Positions 7,317 through 15,299 of a stretch of DNA of 33,397 bases are shown piece by piece. The stretch is taken from positions 1 through 33,397 of the forward strand of contig NZ_JAELUG010000081.1 of NCBI RefSeq assembly GCF_016429255.1. The letters run 5' to 3'. The position numbers and the translations under genes are program-made. The notes under the pieces were generated by a model. It worked only from the letters and a program-made list of their open reading frames with translations. It was not told the DNA's origin and made no database searches. This stretch comes from Rhizobium sp. ASV8 (lineage in GTDB: Bacteria; Pseudomonadota; Alphaproteobacteria; Rhizobiales; Rhizobiaceae). Every line of letters starts with the position of its first letter. Positions within the stretch are counted from its first letter, which is position 1.

Positions 7317-9116
7317 CTAACGCCGATGATGAACGGCCTGCAAGCCATAGACAGGAGTAGAAATACCTTCCATGCGCGCTTTCAACTGCAAGGAAAGATA
7401 CTGCGAGTAATGACGCGATTGGTGCAGATTGCCACCATGGAACCATAGGGCTTCCTGTTGTGTCGGCTTCCACATGTTGCGCTGTTCGCCTTCCCAAGGA
7501 CCGGGATCCTTCGGCGTTTCCGAACCCAACCCCCAGACCTTGCCCACCTTGTCGGCGGTCTCCTGATCGATCAGGTCAGCCACCCAGCCGTTCATCGAGC
7601 CATAACCCGTCGCATAGACGATCACGTCGGCCGGGACTTCCTGACCATCGTCGAGCTTGATCGAGTTTTCGGTGATCTCCTCGACCTGGCCTGCCTGCAA
7701 CTTGATCTTGCCATCGATGATCAGTTGCGAGGCGCCGATATCGATATAGTAGCCAGAGCCGCGACGCAGATACTTCATAAACAGCCCCGATCCATCCGCT
7801 CCCCAATCCAGCTGGAACCCAGCCTTTTCTAAAGCTGTATAGAAATCGGCATCTCGCTCGCGCATCTGATTGTAGAGCGGGATCTGGAATTCGTGCATGA
7901 TCCGATACGGAAGTGATGCGAAGATCAGATCGGCCTTCGCCGTCGTCATGCCATTTGCCAGAGCCTGCTCCGAATAGAGTCCGCCGAGGCCAATATCCAT
8001 CAGCGTTTCCGACCGGACGATATGGGTGGACGAGCGCTGGATCATCGTAACGTCGACGCCGGCTTCATGCAGCGCGGCGCAAATGTCATGCGCCGAGTTG
8101 TTCGAGCCGACAACGACCACCTTCTTGCCCTTGTAACCATCCGGCCCCGGATGTTGCGAGGAGTGGTGCTGTTCTCCCTTGAAACGCTCCCGTCCTTTGA
8201 AGTCCGGAATGTTCGCCTTGCCCGACATGCCGGTTGCAAAAACAAGCTGCTTGGGCTTCAGCACAACTTCCTCGCCGTCACGGTCGACGATGACTGTCCA
8301 TTCCTTGGCCTGCTCGTCCCATGTCGCCGATTTCGCCGCCGAGCGCGTCCAGTAATTGAGTTCCATCACTTTCGTGTAGAATTCGAGCCAGTCGCCAATC
8401 TTGTCTTTCGGCGCGAAGACCGGCCAATTCTTCGGGAAATCGATATAGGGCAGGTGATCGTACCAGACCGGATCGTGCAGGCAGAGCGACTTGTAGCGCT
8501 TGCGCCAGGAATCACCGGCCCGATCGTTCTTCTCCAGAATGATCGTGGGGACCCCGAGTTGGCGCAGGCGGGCGCCGAGCGCTATACCGCCCTGCCCGCC
8601 GCCGATAATGACGACATAGGGTTGCTTGTCGTAACCGAGCGTGCGCGCTTCCTCCTCACGCTCTTCCTTCCAGGTCTTCCCGCCGATATTCTGGCCGTGC
8701 TTGGCCCCGAGCGGACGGGTGAAGCCTGACTTTTCTTCGTGCCCCTTGAGCTCGACGAGCGCCGTCAGCAGCGTCCAGATCAGACCATTCTTGAAGCGCA
8801 CGAGACCATAGCCGCGCCCAACTGCAGTTTCGAAAGAGATCCAGCTTTCAAGCACTCCGCCGGCCTCTGTGGCTTCCTCGCCTGCGGCAACCCGAAAGTT
8901 TGAGGGTTTTGCGCCGGCAAGCTGTGCTTTCAGCATGTCGCGTACCTGATCGCGTCCTTCGACGGTCTTGATGTTCCAGGTGAAGGCAACAAGATCACGC
9001 CAGTAGCACTCCTCGGCGAACAGTGACACGGCCTCATCGATACGGCCTGCCGCAAGCGTCTCGCCGAATTTGTCGAGAAGCGCCTGGACGCGTGTGGTTG
9101 GGGTTTTGTCGAGCAT
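7317..9116 (-). CDS. FAD/NAD(P)-dependent monooxygenase-like flavoprotein with N-terminal SnoaL-type domain
   Basis: A 599-residue protein from the ATG at 9116-9114, which has an AGGAGG site about 8 bp upstream; the open frame extends 15 codons further without support. Residues 1-125 look like an NTF2/SnoaL-type domain (LLDKFGETLAAGRIDEAVSLF, then WRDLVAFTWN). Residues 165-599 are a flavin monooxygenase-like module: FAD fingerprint GGGQGG at 172-177, an FxGxxxHxxx element FKGEQHHSSQH at 312-322, and the NADPH-binding VVVVGSNNSAHD at 333-344. The closing ATG motif is VIVYATGYGSM. The fingerprint ends in HP where FMOs have a tyrosine or phenylalanine and Baeyer-Villiger enzymes WP/WD, so the reaction cannot be assigned. 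It follows the alcohol dehydrogenase by 66 bp, under the same sigma-54 promoter, so it probably acts on the product or precursor of that enzyme. Confidence 0.85.
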   Translation of the reverse strand: MLDKTPTTRVQALLDKFGETLAAGRIDEAVSLFAEECYWRDLVAFTWNIKTVEGRDQVRDMLKAQLAGAKPSNFRVAAGEEATEAGGVLESWISFETAVGRGYGLVRFKNGLIWTLLTALVELKGHEEKSGFTRPLGAKHGQNIGGKTWKEEREEEARTLGYDKQPYVVIIGGGQGGIALGARLRQLGVPTIILEKNDRAGDSWRKRYKSLCLHDPVWYDHLPYIDFPKNWPVFAPKDKIGDWLEFYTKVMELNYWTRSAAKSATWDEQAKEWTVIVDRDGEEVVLKPKQLVFATGMSGKANIPDFKGRERFKGEQHHSSQHPGPDGYKGKKVVVVGSNNSAHDICAALHEAGVDVTMIQRSSTHIVRSETLMDIGLGGLYSEQALANGMTTAKADLIFASLPYRIMHEFQIPLYNQMRERDADFYTALEKAGFQLDWGADGSGLFMKYLRRGSGYYIDIGASQLIIDGKIKLQAGQVEEITENSIKLDDGQEVPADVIVYATGYGSMNGWVADLIDQETADKVGKVWGLGSETPKDPGPWEGEQRNMWKPTQQEALWFHGGNLHQSRHYSQYLSLQLKARMEGISTPVYGLQAVHHRR

Positions 9117-9182
9117 TTCATCTCCTCCTGCTCTTTGAAAGGATGCAAGGCAGCTCCTCAACCGCCTTGCGATATCAATAGG

Positions 9183-10256
9183 CTATCGTGACAGGTCGAT
9201 CAGTATCTTGAGGTGCCGACCGGCGGGATCGAGCAACTGATCGAACCCTTCTTCGACCGCTTCACTCAGCGACACGAATTTGGTGACGATCCTGAGCGCC
9301 GGAATTTGGCCGCTGGCGATAAGCCGTGCGACGCGCGGCCAGTAGTGCGTCGGATAGGCCCAGGATCCTCTCACATCGATGTCCTTGAAAGTGACGTCGA
9401 ACCAGTTCAACGGATTCTCATGGGGATGCAGACCGGTCTGGACGACGACGCCCTGCTTGCGTACGGCATCAGCGCAGTTCTTCAGCGCATGTTCGTTGCC
9501 GACGCATTCGATGGCGATATCGCAGCCGACGCCGCCTTCCGTTTCGCTGCGCACGACGTCACCCACCTTTTCCGACCTGGGATTGATGGTTCGGACGTGA
9601 CCGAGTGCCTCCCGAGCAAGCGCCAGCCGGGTATCGTTAAGGTCTGACAGGAAGAGTTGGGTCGCGCCGGCGGCGCGTGCTGCCATCGCGGTCAGGATAC
9701 CGATGGGCCCGGCGCCGGTTATCAAAACGCTACTGCCCGCCGTGACCCCGGCTCGATCACAAGCATAGACGGCAACCGCAGTCGGCTCGATGAGGGCAGC
9801 CTCTTCGTCGCTCAAACTTGAGGGGATAGGCTGCACATTGTAGTCGTTGAGAAGTGCAGCCTGCGCCATGCCGCCCGACTGCCAGGACAGGCCGACAAGC
9901 GCGAGCTGCGAGCTCAGATGGAAAAGGCCCCGGTCGGCATAGTAATCCCCCACACGCGGCATGATCAGCGGCTGCACCGAAACACGATCGCCGACTGTCA
10001 CGTGCGAAACACCCTCGCCCACGGCTTTGACCACCCCGCCGAATTCGTGACCGAGAACCTGTGGTCCATGCGCCTTGGTGAAGGGATGCGGCTCTTTCGG
10101 CACGAAGATCGGGCCATAGGCGTATTCATGCAGGTCAGTACCGCAAATGCCGCAGTAGCGATTCTCAATCAAAACCTCACCCGGACCGGGCGCTGCCGGC
10201 GGCGGGATATCCTCTATGCGTAAGTCCTTGGCGGCATGGAAGCGGAGAGCCTTCAT
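9183..10256 (-). CDS. Zinc-type alcohol dehydrogenase, 2,3-butanediol dehydrogenase-like
   Basis: A 357-residue medium-chain dehydrogenase. The catalytic-zinc ligands are seen as C38 in YCGICGTDLHE and H70-E71 in LGHEFGG. The Rossmann motif is VLITGAGPIGIL at about 176-187, followed by an acidic residue (LSDLND) that favours NAD. The IEPTAVAVYACDRAG segment is typical of the (R,R)-butanediol dehydrogenase/sorbitol dehydrogenase branch. The structural-zinc lobe (QPLIMPRVGDYYADRGLFHLSS) has none of the four cysteines normally present in this fold, which is also seen in part of the family. It is the first gene behind a perfect sigma-54 promoter and is followed by the flavoprotein gene. The physiological substrate, whether a diol, a secondary alcohol or a ketone, is unknown. 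Confidence 0.85.
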   Translation of the reverse strand: MKALRFHAAKDLRIEDIPPPAAPGPGEVLIENRYCGICGTDLHEYAYGPIFVPKEPHPFTKAHGPQVLGHEFGGVVKAVGEGVSHVTVGDRVSVQPLIMPRVGDYYADRGLFHLSSQLALVGLSWQSGGMAQAALLNDYNVQPIPSSLSDEEAALIEPTAVAVYACDRAGVTAGSSVLITGAGPIGILTAMAARAAGATQLFLSDLNDTRLALAREALGHVRTINPRSEKVGDVVRSETEGGVGCDIAIECVGNEHALKNCADAVRKQGVVVQTGLHPHENPLNWFDVTFKDIDVRGSWAYPTHYWPRVARLIASGQIPALRIVTKFVSLSEAVEEGFDQLLDPAGRHLKILIDLSR

Positions 10257-10294
10257 TCCTGTTTCCTCCTCATTTGCTCTTGCAACGAGAAGTC

Positions 10295-10310
10295 AGCAAG
10301 CACCGTGCCA
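10295..10310 (-). promoter_or_regulatory. Sigma-54 (-24/-12) promoter of the dehydrogenase operon
   Basis: On the minus strand the sequence reads TGGCACGGTGCTTGCT, an exact match to TGGCACRNNNNTTGCW with the GG (-24) and GC (-12) 10 bp apart. The predicted start of transcription is near 10284, about 28 bp before the dehydrogenase ATG at 10256. The adjacent gene encodes a sigma-54-dependent activator, which makes a chance match unlikely. Confidence 0.88.
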
Positions 10311-10350
10311 GATTGAAATGAATTTGCAAAATCCAATAAATTCAATCGAT
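10311..10350. promoter_or_regulatory. AT-rich spacer between activator sites and promoter
   Basis: About 40 bp that is much AT-richer than the surrounding DNA lies between the -24 element and the upstream palindromes. In sigma-54 promoters this position commonly binds IHF or is intrinsically bent so that the activator can reach the polymerase. I find only an imperfect IHF-like match, so a bend site is a guess. Confidence 0.3.
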
Positions 10351-10367
10351 TATCGGTCATCGATGAT

Positions 10368-10385
10368 GCACGTCGCTCGACGTGC
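10368..10385. promoter_or_regulatory. Candidate upstream activator site 1 (palindrome)
   Basis: GCACGTCG and CGACGTGC separated by CT, a perfect 8+2+8 palindrome centred about 92 bp upstream of the predicted start. Its place and symmetry suit a dimeric Fis-type activator. It could instead be a hairpin in the regulator's 3' end, but it lacks a U-tract. Confidence 0.5.
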
Positions 10386-10394
10386 GTCACCTCT

Positions 10395-10414
10395 GCTGCA
10401 ACAGGTGTTGCAGC
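10395..10414. promoter_or_regulatory. Candidate upstream activator site 2 (palindrome)
   Basis: GCTGCAACA and TGTTGCAGC separated by GG, a perfect 9+2+9 palindrome centred about 120 bp upstream of the predicted start and only 8 bp beyond the regulator's stop codon. Its half-site differs from that of the other palindrome, so at most one may be the true site of the AcoR-like protein. Confidence 0.5.
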
Positions 10415-10421
10415 GGATGCG

Positions 10422-12299
10422 TCAGTTGAGGCGCTTCAGTCTGCGATGAATGGTGGAGCGGTTGACGCCAAGTTTGCGGGCGAGTTCAGAAATGTTGTTA
10501 CCGCAGTCGTCAAGAGCTTGGCGCAGATCGGTGTCGCCTTGTGGCCGATCAGGCAGGATGGCGTCTCGATGCAGCGCATCAGGCAGGCAATCCATCCCAA
10601 TGACGCCCCCCTCGGATAGCGCGGCAGCAACGCGAAGCACATTCGAAAGCTCACGCAGATTTCCCGGCCAATCGTGATCGAGCAGTCGTTTGCGAGCTTC
10701 GGCCTCCAGCCGATAGAATTGCACATTCTCCCGCCCGACACGATGCAATAGTTGGTCGATCATGGCATGCAGATCCTGCCTCTCGCGCAATGGCGGCAAG
10801 GCGAGCATGACCGCATTCAGGCGATAATAGAGATCTTGCCGGAATTGACCGAGCGCCACCAGCTCTGCCAGATCCCTATGCGAGGCGGAGAGAAGACGCA
10901 GGCGCACCGGTCGCGCCTTCAACGCCCCGACCGGCTGCACCTCATTTTCGGATAGTACGCGCAGCAAACGGCTCTGCAGGGAAAGCGGCATGTCGCCAAT
11001 TTCGTCGAGGAACAGAGTGCCGCCGTCCGCCTCTTCGATGAGGCCGCGCTTGCCCTTCTGATTAGCGCCGGTAAAGGCACCAGGCGCATAGCCGAACAGT
11101 TCCGATTCCATCAGCTGTTCAGGAATGGCCGCACAATTGACCGCCACGAATTTTCCGCCGCCGCCACAGCTGTTGTGGATTGCCCGGGCGAGATATTCCT
11201 TGCCGCTGCCGGTCTCGCCATGGATGAGGATGGGAATATCTCGCCCAGCGAGTTTCGCTGCTCGTGCCTGCAAGCGCTCCATTGTCGGGTCGCCGAAGCT
11301 AAGGCCTTCGAAAGCGGATTGCCCCTTGGAAACGTCCGCCGCCGGCACGCGGCGAACGCCAGCCGCCGGAGCGATGGCGCTGGCGAACACCGCCAGCCCG
11401 CTCTTGGCCTTGAGCAGCCTGTCTCCATTCGGCCGGCCACGCATGAACTGCGGCAGATCGTCCAGCTCGATATCGAAGAAGCGATCGATAGGTTGACCTA
11501 TGAACTGCCGCGTTGCGATGCCACGCATGTTCATGGCGCGTGCCAGCGCGCCGAAGCCGCCATGCGTCATCCCGGTGATACGGCCGCTGCCATCGAGCGC
11601 GATCGCCGCATCGGGATCGACATCGAGAAACTCCGGCGAGCGCGCCAGTCGCAACACCCAGTCGTTGCGCGTGCGGGTCATCAGATTGGCAAGCTCGATG
11701 CGCCGTGCCGTAGAGGCCACGAGATGCAGGGCAAGTTGCTGGCTGGCCTTCGCTGTCGGTGAGCGCAGCTGCGAGATATCGAGAACGGCCGTCAAATCGC
11801 CCAGCGTGTCGAAGATCGGCGCGGCGGTACAGGTCAATCCGATATGGCTGGTATCGAAGTGATCATCCTGATGGATGATGACAGGCTCGCCCGAGACCAT
11901 GCAGGCGCCGACGGCGCAGGTGCCTGCCCTATTCTCCGACCATTCCGAGCCAAGGTAGAGTCCCGCTTTACGCAATTGATTGTCAAAGGTCGGGTCGCCC
12001 ATGAAATCCACGGTCACACCGCGAGCGTCGGACAGAAGCAGGACATAGTTCTGCTCGACGACCTGGCCGAAGAGCTGTTCGAGACCGGAGCGGCCGATAC
12101 GGATCAATTCCTCCGCTTGTTCCCGATGCTCGCGCAGCTTGGTTTCCGGCACGATATAGGCTTCCTGAGCAGCGGCAGGATCGAGCCTGTAATCGTTCAG
12201 ACAACGCAACCAGGACTGTACTACCGGCGCATCGCGCGGGCTCGTGGCCCCCATTGCGACACGCTCGATCTCCTTAATGTGCGACAAAGTCGACACCAT
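10422..12299 (-). CDS. AcoR-type sigma-54-dependent transcriptional activator
   Basis: A 625-residue activator starting at the ATG at 12299 (MVSTLSHIKEIERVAMG), which has a GGGAGGAG site 6 bp upstream; the frame extends 39 codons further without support. Residues about 60-200 form a GAF-type sensor (FGQVVEQNYVLLLSDARGVTVDFMGD, then GTCAVGACMVSGEPVIIHQDDHF). A second sensory segment follows at about 215-310. The AAA+ domain has Walker A GETGSGKE at 361-368, the sigma-54-contacting GAFTGA at 407-412 and Walker B TLFLDEIGD. The C terminus is a Fis-type helix-turn-helix (NISELARKLGVNRSTIHRRLKRLN). AcoR-type proteins respond to small ketones, alcohols or aldehydes. The perfect sigma-54 promoter directly beyond the gene shows its likely target, the dehydrogenase-flavoprotein operon in the same direction. 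Confidence 0.92.
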   Translation of the reverse strand: MVSTLSHIKEIERVAMGATSPRDAPVVQSWLRCLNDYRLDPAAAQEAYIVPETKLREHREQAEELIRIGRSGLEQLFGQVVEQNYVLLLSDARGVTVDFMGDPTFDNQLRKAGLYLGSEWSENRAGTCAVGACMVSGEPVIIHQDDHFDTSHIGLTCTAAPIFDTLGDLTAVLDISQLRSPTAKASQQLALHLVASTARRIELANLMTRTRNDWVLRLARSPEFLDVDPDAAIALDGSGRITGMTHGGFGALARAMNMRGIATRQFIGQPIDRFFDIELDDLPQFMRGRPNGDRLLKAKSGLAVFASAIAPAAGVRRVPAADVSKGQSAFEGLSFGDPTMERLQARAAKLAGRDIPILIHGETGSGKEYLARAIHNSCGGGGKFVAVNCAAIPEQLMESELFGYAPGAFTGANQKGKRGLIEEADGGTLFLDEIGDMPLSLQSRLLRVLSENEVQPVGALKARPVRLRLLSASHRDLAELVALGQFRQDLYYRLNAVMLALPPLRERQDLHAMIDQLLHRVGRENVQFYRLEAEARKRLLDHDWPGNLRELSNVLRVAAALSEGGVIGMDCLPDALHRDAILPDRPQGDTDLRQALDDCGNNISELARKLGVNRSTIHRRLKRLN

Positions 12300-12521
12300 G
12301 GACCGCTCCTCCCGGACGATATCGTCGCACATTCGCGGCCCCTCAACAACGTGTCTTTCGGCCAGCCAAGCATGTGTAACATGTGCAAAACCGGCTTTGT
12401 CGGCGTTTGAAGGCATTCCGCGCTGGCGTTGTGCCTTGGCCTGTCAGGCTCCTGTCAGCTGAAATGAACATGTTCGCTCCGGAAAGCGACGCAATGTCGC
12501 GACGTTGAATTGGACGAGAAC

Positions 12522-13358
12522 ATGCATGATGCAGGGCGTACCGGGGCTTCGCTGAAGATATTTCTGATCAACCTGGATCGGGCAAGTGATCGCCTGACCG
12601 ACATGCGGGAGAAGCTGGAGCAGATCGGCCTAACGTTCGAACGTGTGCCGGCGATCGACGGCAGCCTGATCGAATTTCCGATCAAGCAGTTCAGCGAAAT
12701 CTCTTTTCGTTTCATGCATGGCCGCCGGCGAAATCCCGGGGAAATCGGTTGCTATCTGAGCCATGTCGAATGCGCCCGGCGTCTTGTTGCTTCCGATGAC
12801 GAATTCGCGCTCATTCTGGAGGACGATCTCGAATTTCCGCCCGATCTTCCAGACATCATCAAGGCCGCGCTCGGGCAGGCGGAGACATGGGATATCCTGC
12901 GCCTGTCGACCGTCAGCGCGGGCAGGAAGTTCGAGTTCTCCAAACTCACCGAAAGCCGAAGCCTGGCGATTGCCTTGACCAGGGAAAAGGGATCAGGCGC
13001 CTATCTCATCAATCGACGGGCCGCGCGATGGTTCGTCAAGGTGCTGCTCCCCATACGCCTACCATTCGATCTGGCGTTCGACCTGGAGTTCTTTCAGGGA
13101 CTGAAGTCGGCTTTCGTTACCCCCATTCCCATCAACCAGCAGCTCGGGCTGCCGTCTCAAATTCAAGGCATCCGGCAACGGCGGCGGTATCATCGCTCGC
13201 GAGCACACTATCTGACCGTCCTTCCATATCGGCTTTTCGTCGAGGCCAACCGAGTGTGTTTCCGGTTCCTGCTGCTATCTGGCCATTTGTTGCGAGCCCG
13301 CGTGCAGCGACACGGCACCGTCGTGCCGCAACCGCTGAGCAGCGATATCCTTGCCTGA
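12522..13358 (+). CDS. Glycosyltransferase family 25 (LPS-type) protein
   Basis: A 278-residue protein; I use the ATG at 12522, since the longer frame starts with TTG at 12510. The GT25 hallmarks are all present: KIFLINLDRASDRL at the N terminus, the VPAIDG segment, EIGCYLSHVECARR, and the acidic LILEDDLEFP motif (the DxD-like site for metal and nucleotide sugar). A mid-domain GSGAYLINRRAARWFV and the RLPFDLAFDLEFF stretch also fit. Family members add galactose or glucose to lipopolysaccharide or to surface glycans. The C terminus is basic (IRQRRRYHRSR), as in membrane-associated transferases. It stands alone, divergent from the activator, with no LPS genes beside it. Its acceptor is unknown. 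Confidence 0.85.
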   Translation: MHDAGRTGASLKIFLINLDRASDRLTDMREKLEQIGLTFERVPAIDGSLIEFPIKQFSEISFRFMHGRRRNPGEIGCYLSHVECARRLVASDDEFALILEDDLEFPPDLPDIIKAALGQAETWDILRLSTVSAGRKFEFSKLTESRSLAIALTREKGSGAYLINRRAARWFVKVLLPIRLPFDLAFDLEFFQGLKSAFVTPIPINQQLGLPSQIQGIRQRRRYHRSRAHYLTVLPYRLFVEANRVCFRFLLLSGHLLRARVQRHGTVVPQPLSSDILA

Positions 13359-13526
13359 TCCGACTGAACGACCGGAGCATCGGCAACAATGCGCATCACG
13401 CTGGTCTGAATGACTACCCAGCGGGGGCATTGCCGCGTCCATTTGCCCATCTTGCCCTACGGCTCTTGCGCCTCACGTAGCAGAATGATTTCATCATATG
13501 ATTATCGAGGTTCCGGAGGAGACGTC

Positions 13527-14321
13527 ATGGCAGAACTTGCGCAATCCCTTGCTTCCATTCGCATTCCCGAACTCGCCGGCAAGCGAGTGCTGATCACCGG
13601 CGCATCGACCGGCATAGGCGCTGCCGTGGCGCGCGCCTTCGCCGCGCAAGGCATGAAGGTCGGCCTCCACTTCAATGCAAGCCGCGAGCCCGCCGAACGA
13701 CTGGCGGCCGAGATCACGGCTGCCGGTGGCACGGTTCATCTGATACAGGGCGACGTCTCCGAAGACGGCGAAACCGAACGTGTGGTAGAGGACGCCGCCA
13801 AAGCCCTTGGTGGACTGGATGGGTTGGTCAACAATGCCGGCGGCATGCTGGGGCGGCTTTCGACCTCCGCCATGACCGACGAGCACTACGAGCGCGTCAT
13901 GAACCTCAACGCCCGCTCGGTGCTTGCGGCGACCCGAGCTGCCCACCCTCACCTCAAGAAGCAGGGTGGCTTCGTCATCAACACGACATCGATCGCCGCG
14001 CGCAACGGCGGCGGGAATGGCGCGATCCTCTATGCCGCCTCGAAGGGCTTCGTCTCGACCATCACACATGGTCACGCCAAGGAATTCGTCAACGACAAGA
14101 TCCGCGTCAATGCCGTCGCGCCCGGCGTCATCGCGACGCCCTTCCACGAGCGCTATACGAATGACGAGCAGATGGAGCTTCAGCGTAAAACCATCCCGAT
14201 GGGCTTCGTCGGCACGCCGGAGGATTGCGTCGGCGCCTATCTGTTTCTGGCATCGCCGACACTGTCCGGCTACATCACGGGCCAGATTATCGAAGTCAAC
14301 GGTGGCCAGTTGATGCCGTAG
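13527..14321 (+). CDS. Short-chain dehydrogenase/reductase
   Basis: A 264-residue SDR of the classical type. The start is the ATG at 13527, 8 bp after GGAGGAG; the extra upstream codons of the frame have no such site. The cofactor motif TGASTGIG is at about 24-31, followed by NNAGG and the catalytic set S (INTTSIAARNG), Y and K (LYAASKG). The LHFNASRE stretch after the second strand has no acidic residue at its tip, so NADPH is plausible. The C-terminal PLSGYITGQIIEVNGGQLMP-like ending is typical of 3-oxoacyl reductase and sugar-alcohol dehydrogenase homologues. The substrate cannot be told. The polymerase gene starts 83 bp downstream on the same strand. Confidence 0.88.
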   Translation: MAELAQSLASIRIPELAGKRVLITGASTGIGAAVARAFAAQGMKVGLHFNASREPAERLAAEITAAGGTVHLIQGDVSEDGETERVVEDAAKALGGLDGLVNNAGGMLGRLSTSAMTDEHYERVMNLNARSVLAATRAAHPHLKKQGGFVINTTSIAARNGGGNGAILYAASKGFVSTITHGHAKEFVNDKIRVNAVAPGVIATPFHERYTNDEQMELQRKTIPMGFVGTPEDCVGAYLFLASPTLSGYITGQIIEVNGGQLMP

Positions 14322-14404
14322 GGCGCCGAAACGATCGACTTCCTGCGTCGGGCAATGCTAGTCTCCGTCCGATACAGCTTTCCCGTCACAGGAAGATGGA
14401 GCGC

Positions 14405-15298
14405 ATGCGAATGGCAAAGACGCCCATTGAGAGCCGAACTGCAACTTCCGTTCAATTGACGCATCCCGAGCGGCTCTACTGGCCGGACGATGGCGTGAGC
14501 AAACAGGATCTGGTTGACTACTACGCTCTGGCTTGGCCGCGAATGGCGCCCTTTGTGGTCAATCGACCGTTGGCTCTGCTGCGATGCCCGGAAGGCATAA
14601 GCGGGCCTCGCTTCTTCCAAAAACATGCCTGGAAGGGCCTTAGTCCGCATATTATCGAAATTGCCGATCCCGAGGACGAGCAGAGCGCCAAGTTTCTGAA
14701 GATCGAGGGCTTTGACGGTCTTGCGGCGCTCGTCCAATCAGCGGCGCTGGAAATACACCCCTGGGGCACGACGACAGACCATTGGGAAAAGCCCGACATG
14801 ATCATCATGGACCTCGATCCCGGCGAAGATGTCGACTGGACCGCGGTCATTGCGGCCGCGCAGGAGATCAGGGAGCGCTTTTCGGCGCTCGGCCTTGCTT
14901 CGTTCGTCAAGACCTCCGGCGGCAAGGGACTACATGTGGTTGCGTCTCTCAAGCCAGACGCAGCTTGGCCGAGGGTCAAGGATACGGCTGAGGCTATCGC
15001 TCATGCCATGAGCGCCGATAGCCCGGACAGATATCTGTCGGTCGCCAGCAAAGCGAAACGAACGGGCCATATCTTCATCGATTATCTGCGCAACGGTCGA
15101 GGCAACACAGCGGTCGCACCCTATTCGTCGCGGGCGCGAGCGGGAGCCGCCGTTTCGATGCCGATCGGTTGGGAAGAGTTGAACGACAAAATCGGGCCGG
15201 CCACATTCACCGTCAAGAACGCCGCCGCGCGCCTGGGGAGCGCAGACAGCGATCCCTGGGCCGGCTTTTTCGACGCCGCATCGAAACTGAAGGCGTGA
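14405..15298 (+). CDS. LigD-type polymerase domain, stand-alone (NHEJ primase-polymerase)
   Basis: A 297-residue protein consisting only of the archaeo-eukaryotic-primase-like polymerase domain of bacterial LigD. The start at 14405 follows ACAGGAAG by 9 bp; ATGs at 14396 and 14411 are alternatives. Landmarks are VNRPLALLRCPEG, FFQKHAWKGLSP, EIHPWG (H118), the catalytic pair MDLDPG (D136, D138), KTSGGKGLHV at 169-178, and FIDYLRN with the third aspartate near D226. All three metal-binding aspartates known from mycobacterial and Pseudomonas enzymes are therefore kept. There is no ligase or phosphoesterase domain, and no Ku gene in the window. Separate polymerase-domain LigD paralogues are known from rhizobia. 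It would add ribonucleotides at broken DNA ends. Confidence 0.9.
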   Translation: MRMAKTPIESRTATSVQLTHPERLYWPDDGVSKQDLVDYYALAWPRMAPFVVNRPLALLRCPEGISGPRFFQKHAWKGLSPHIIEIADPEDEQSAKFLKIEGFDGLAALVQSAALEIHPWGTTTDHWEKPDMIIMDLDPGEDVDWTAVIAAAQEIRERFSALGLASFVKTSGGKGLHVVASLKPDAAWPRVKDTAEAIAHAMSADSPDRYLSVASKAKRTGHIFIDYLRNGRGNTAVAPYSSRARAGAAVSMPIGWEELNDKIGPATFTVKNAAARLGSADSDPWAGFFDAASKLKA

Positions 15299-15299
15299 C

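Noticed and set aside
12466..12475. The palindrome GAACATGTTC upstream of the glycosyltransferase gene
   Set aside because: Considered as a LexA box, but alphaproteobacterial LexA sites are direct GTTC repeats 7 bp apart, which this is not.
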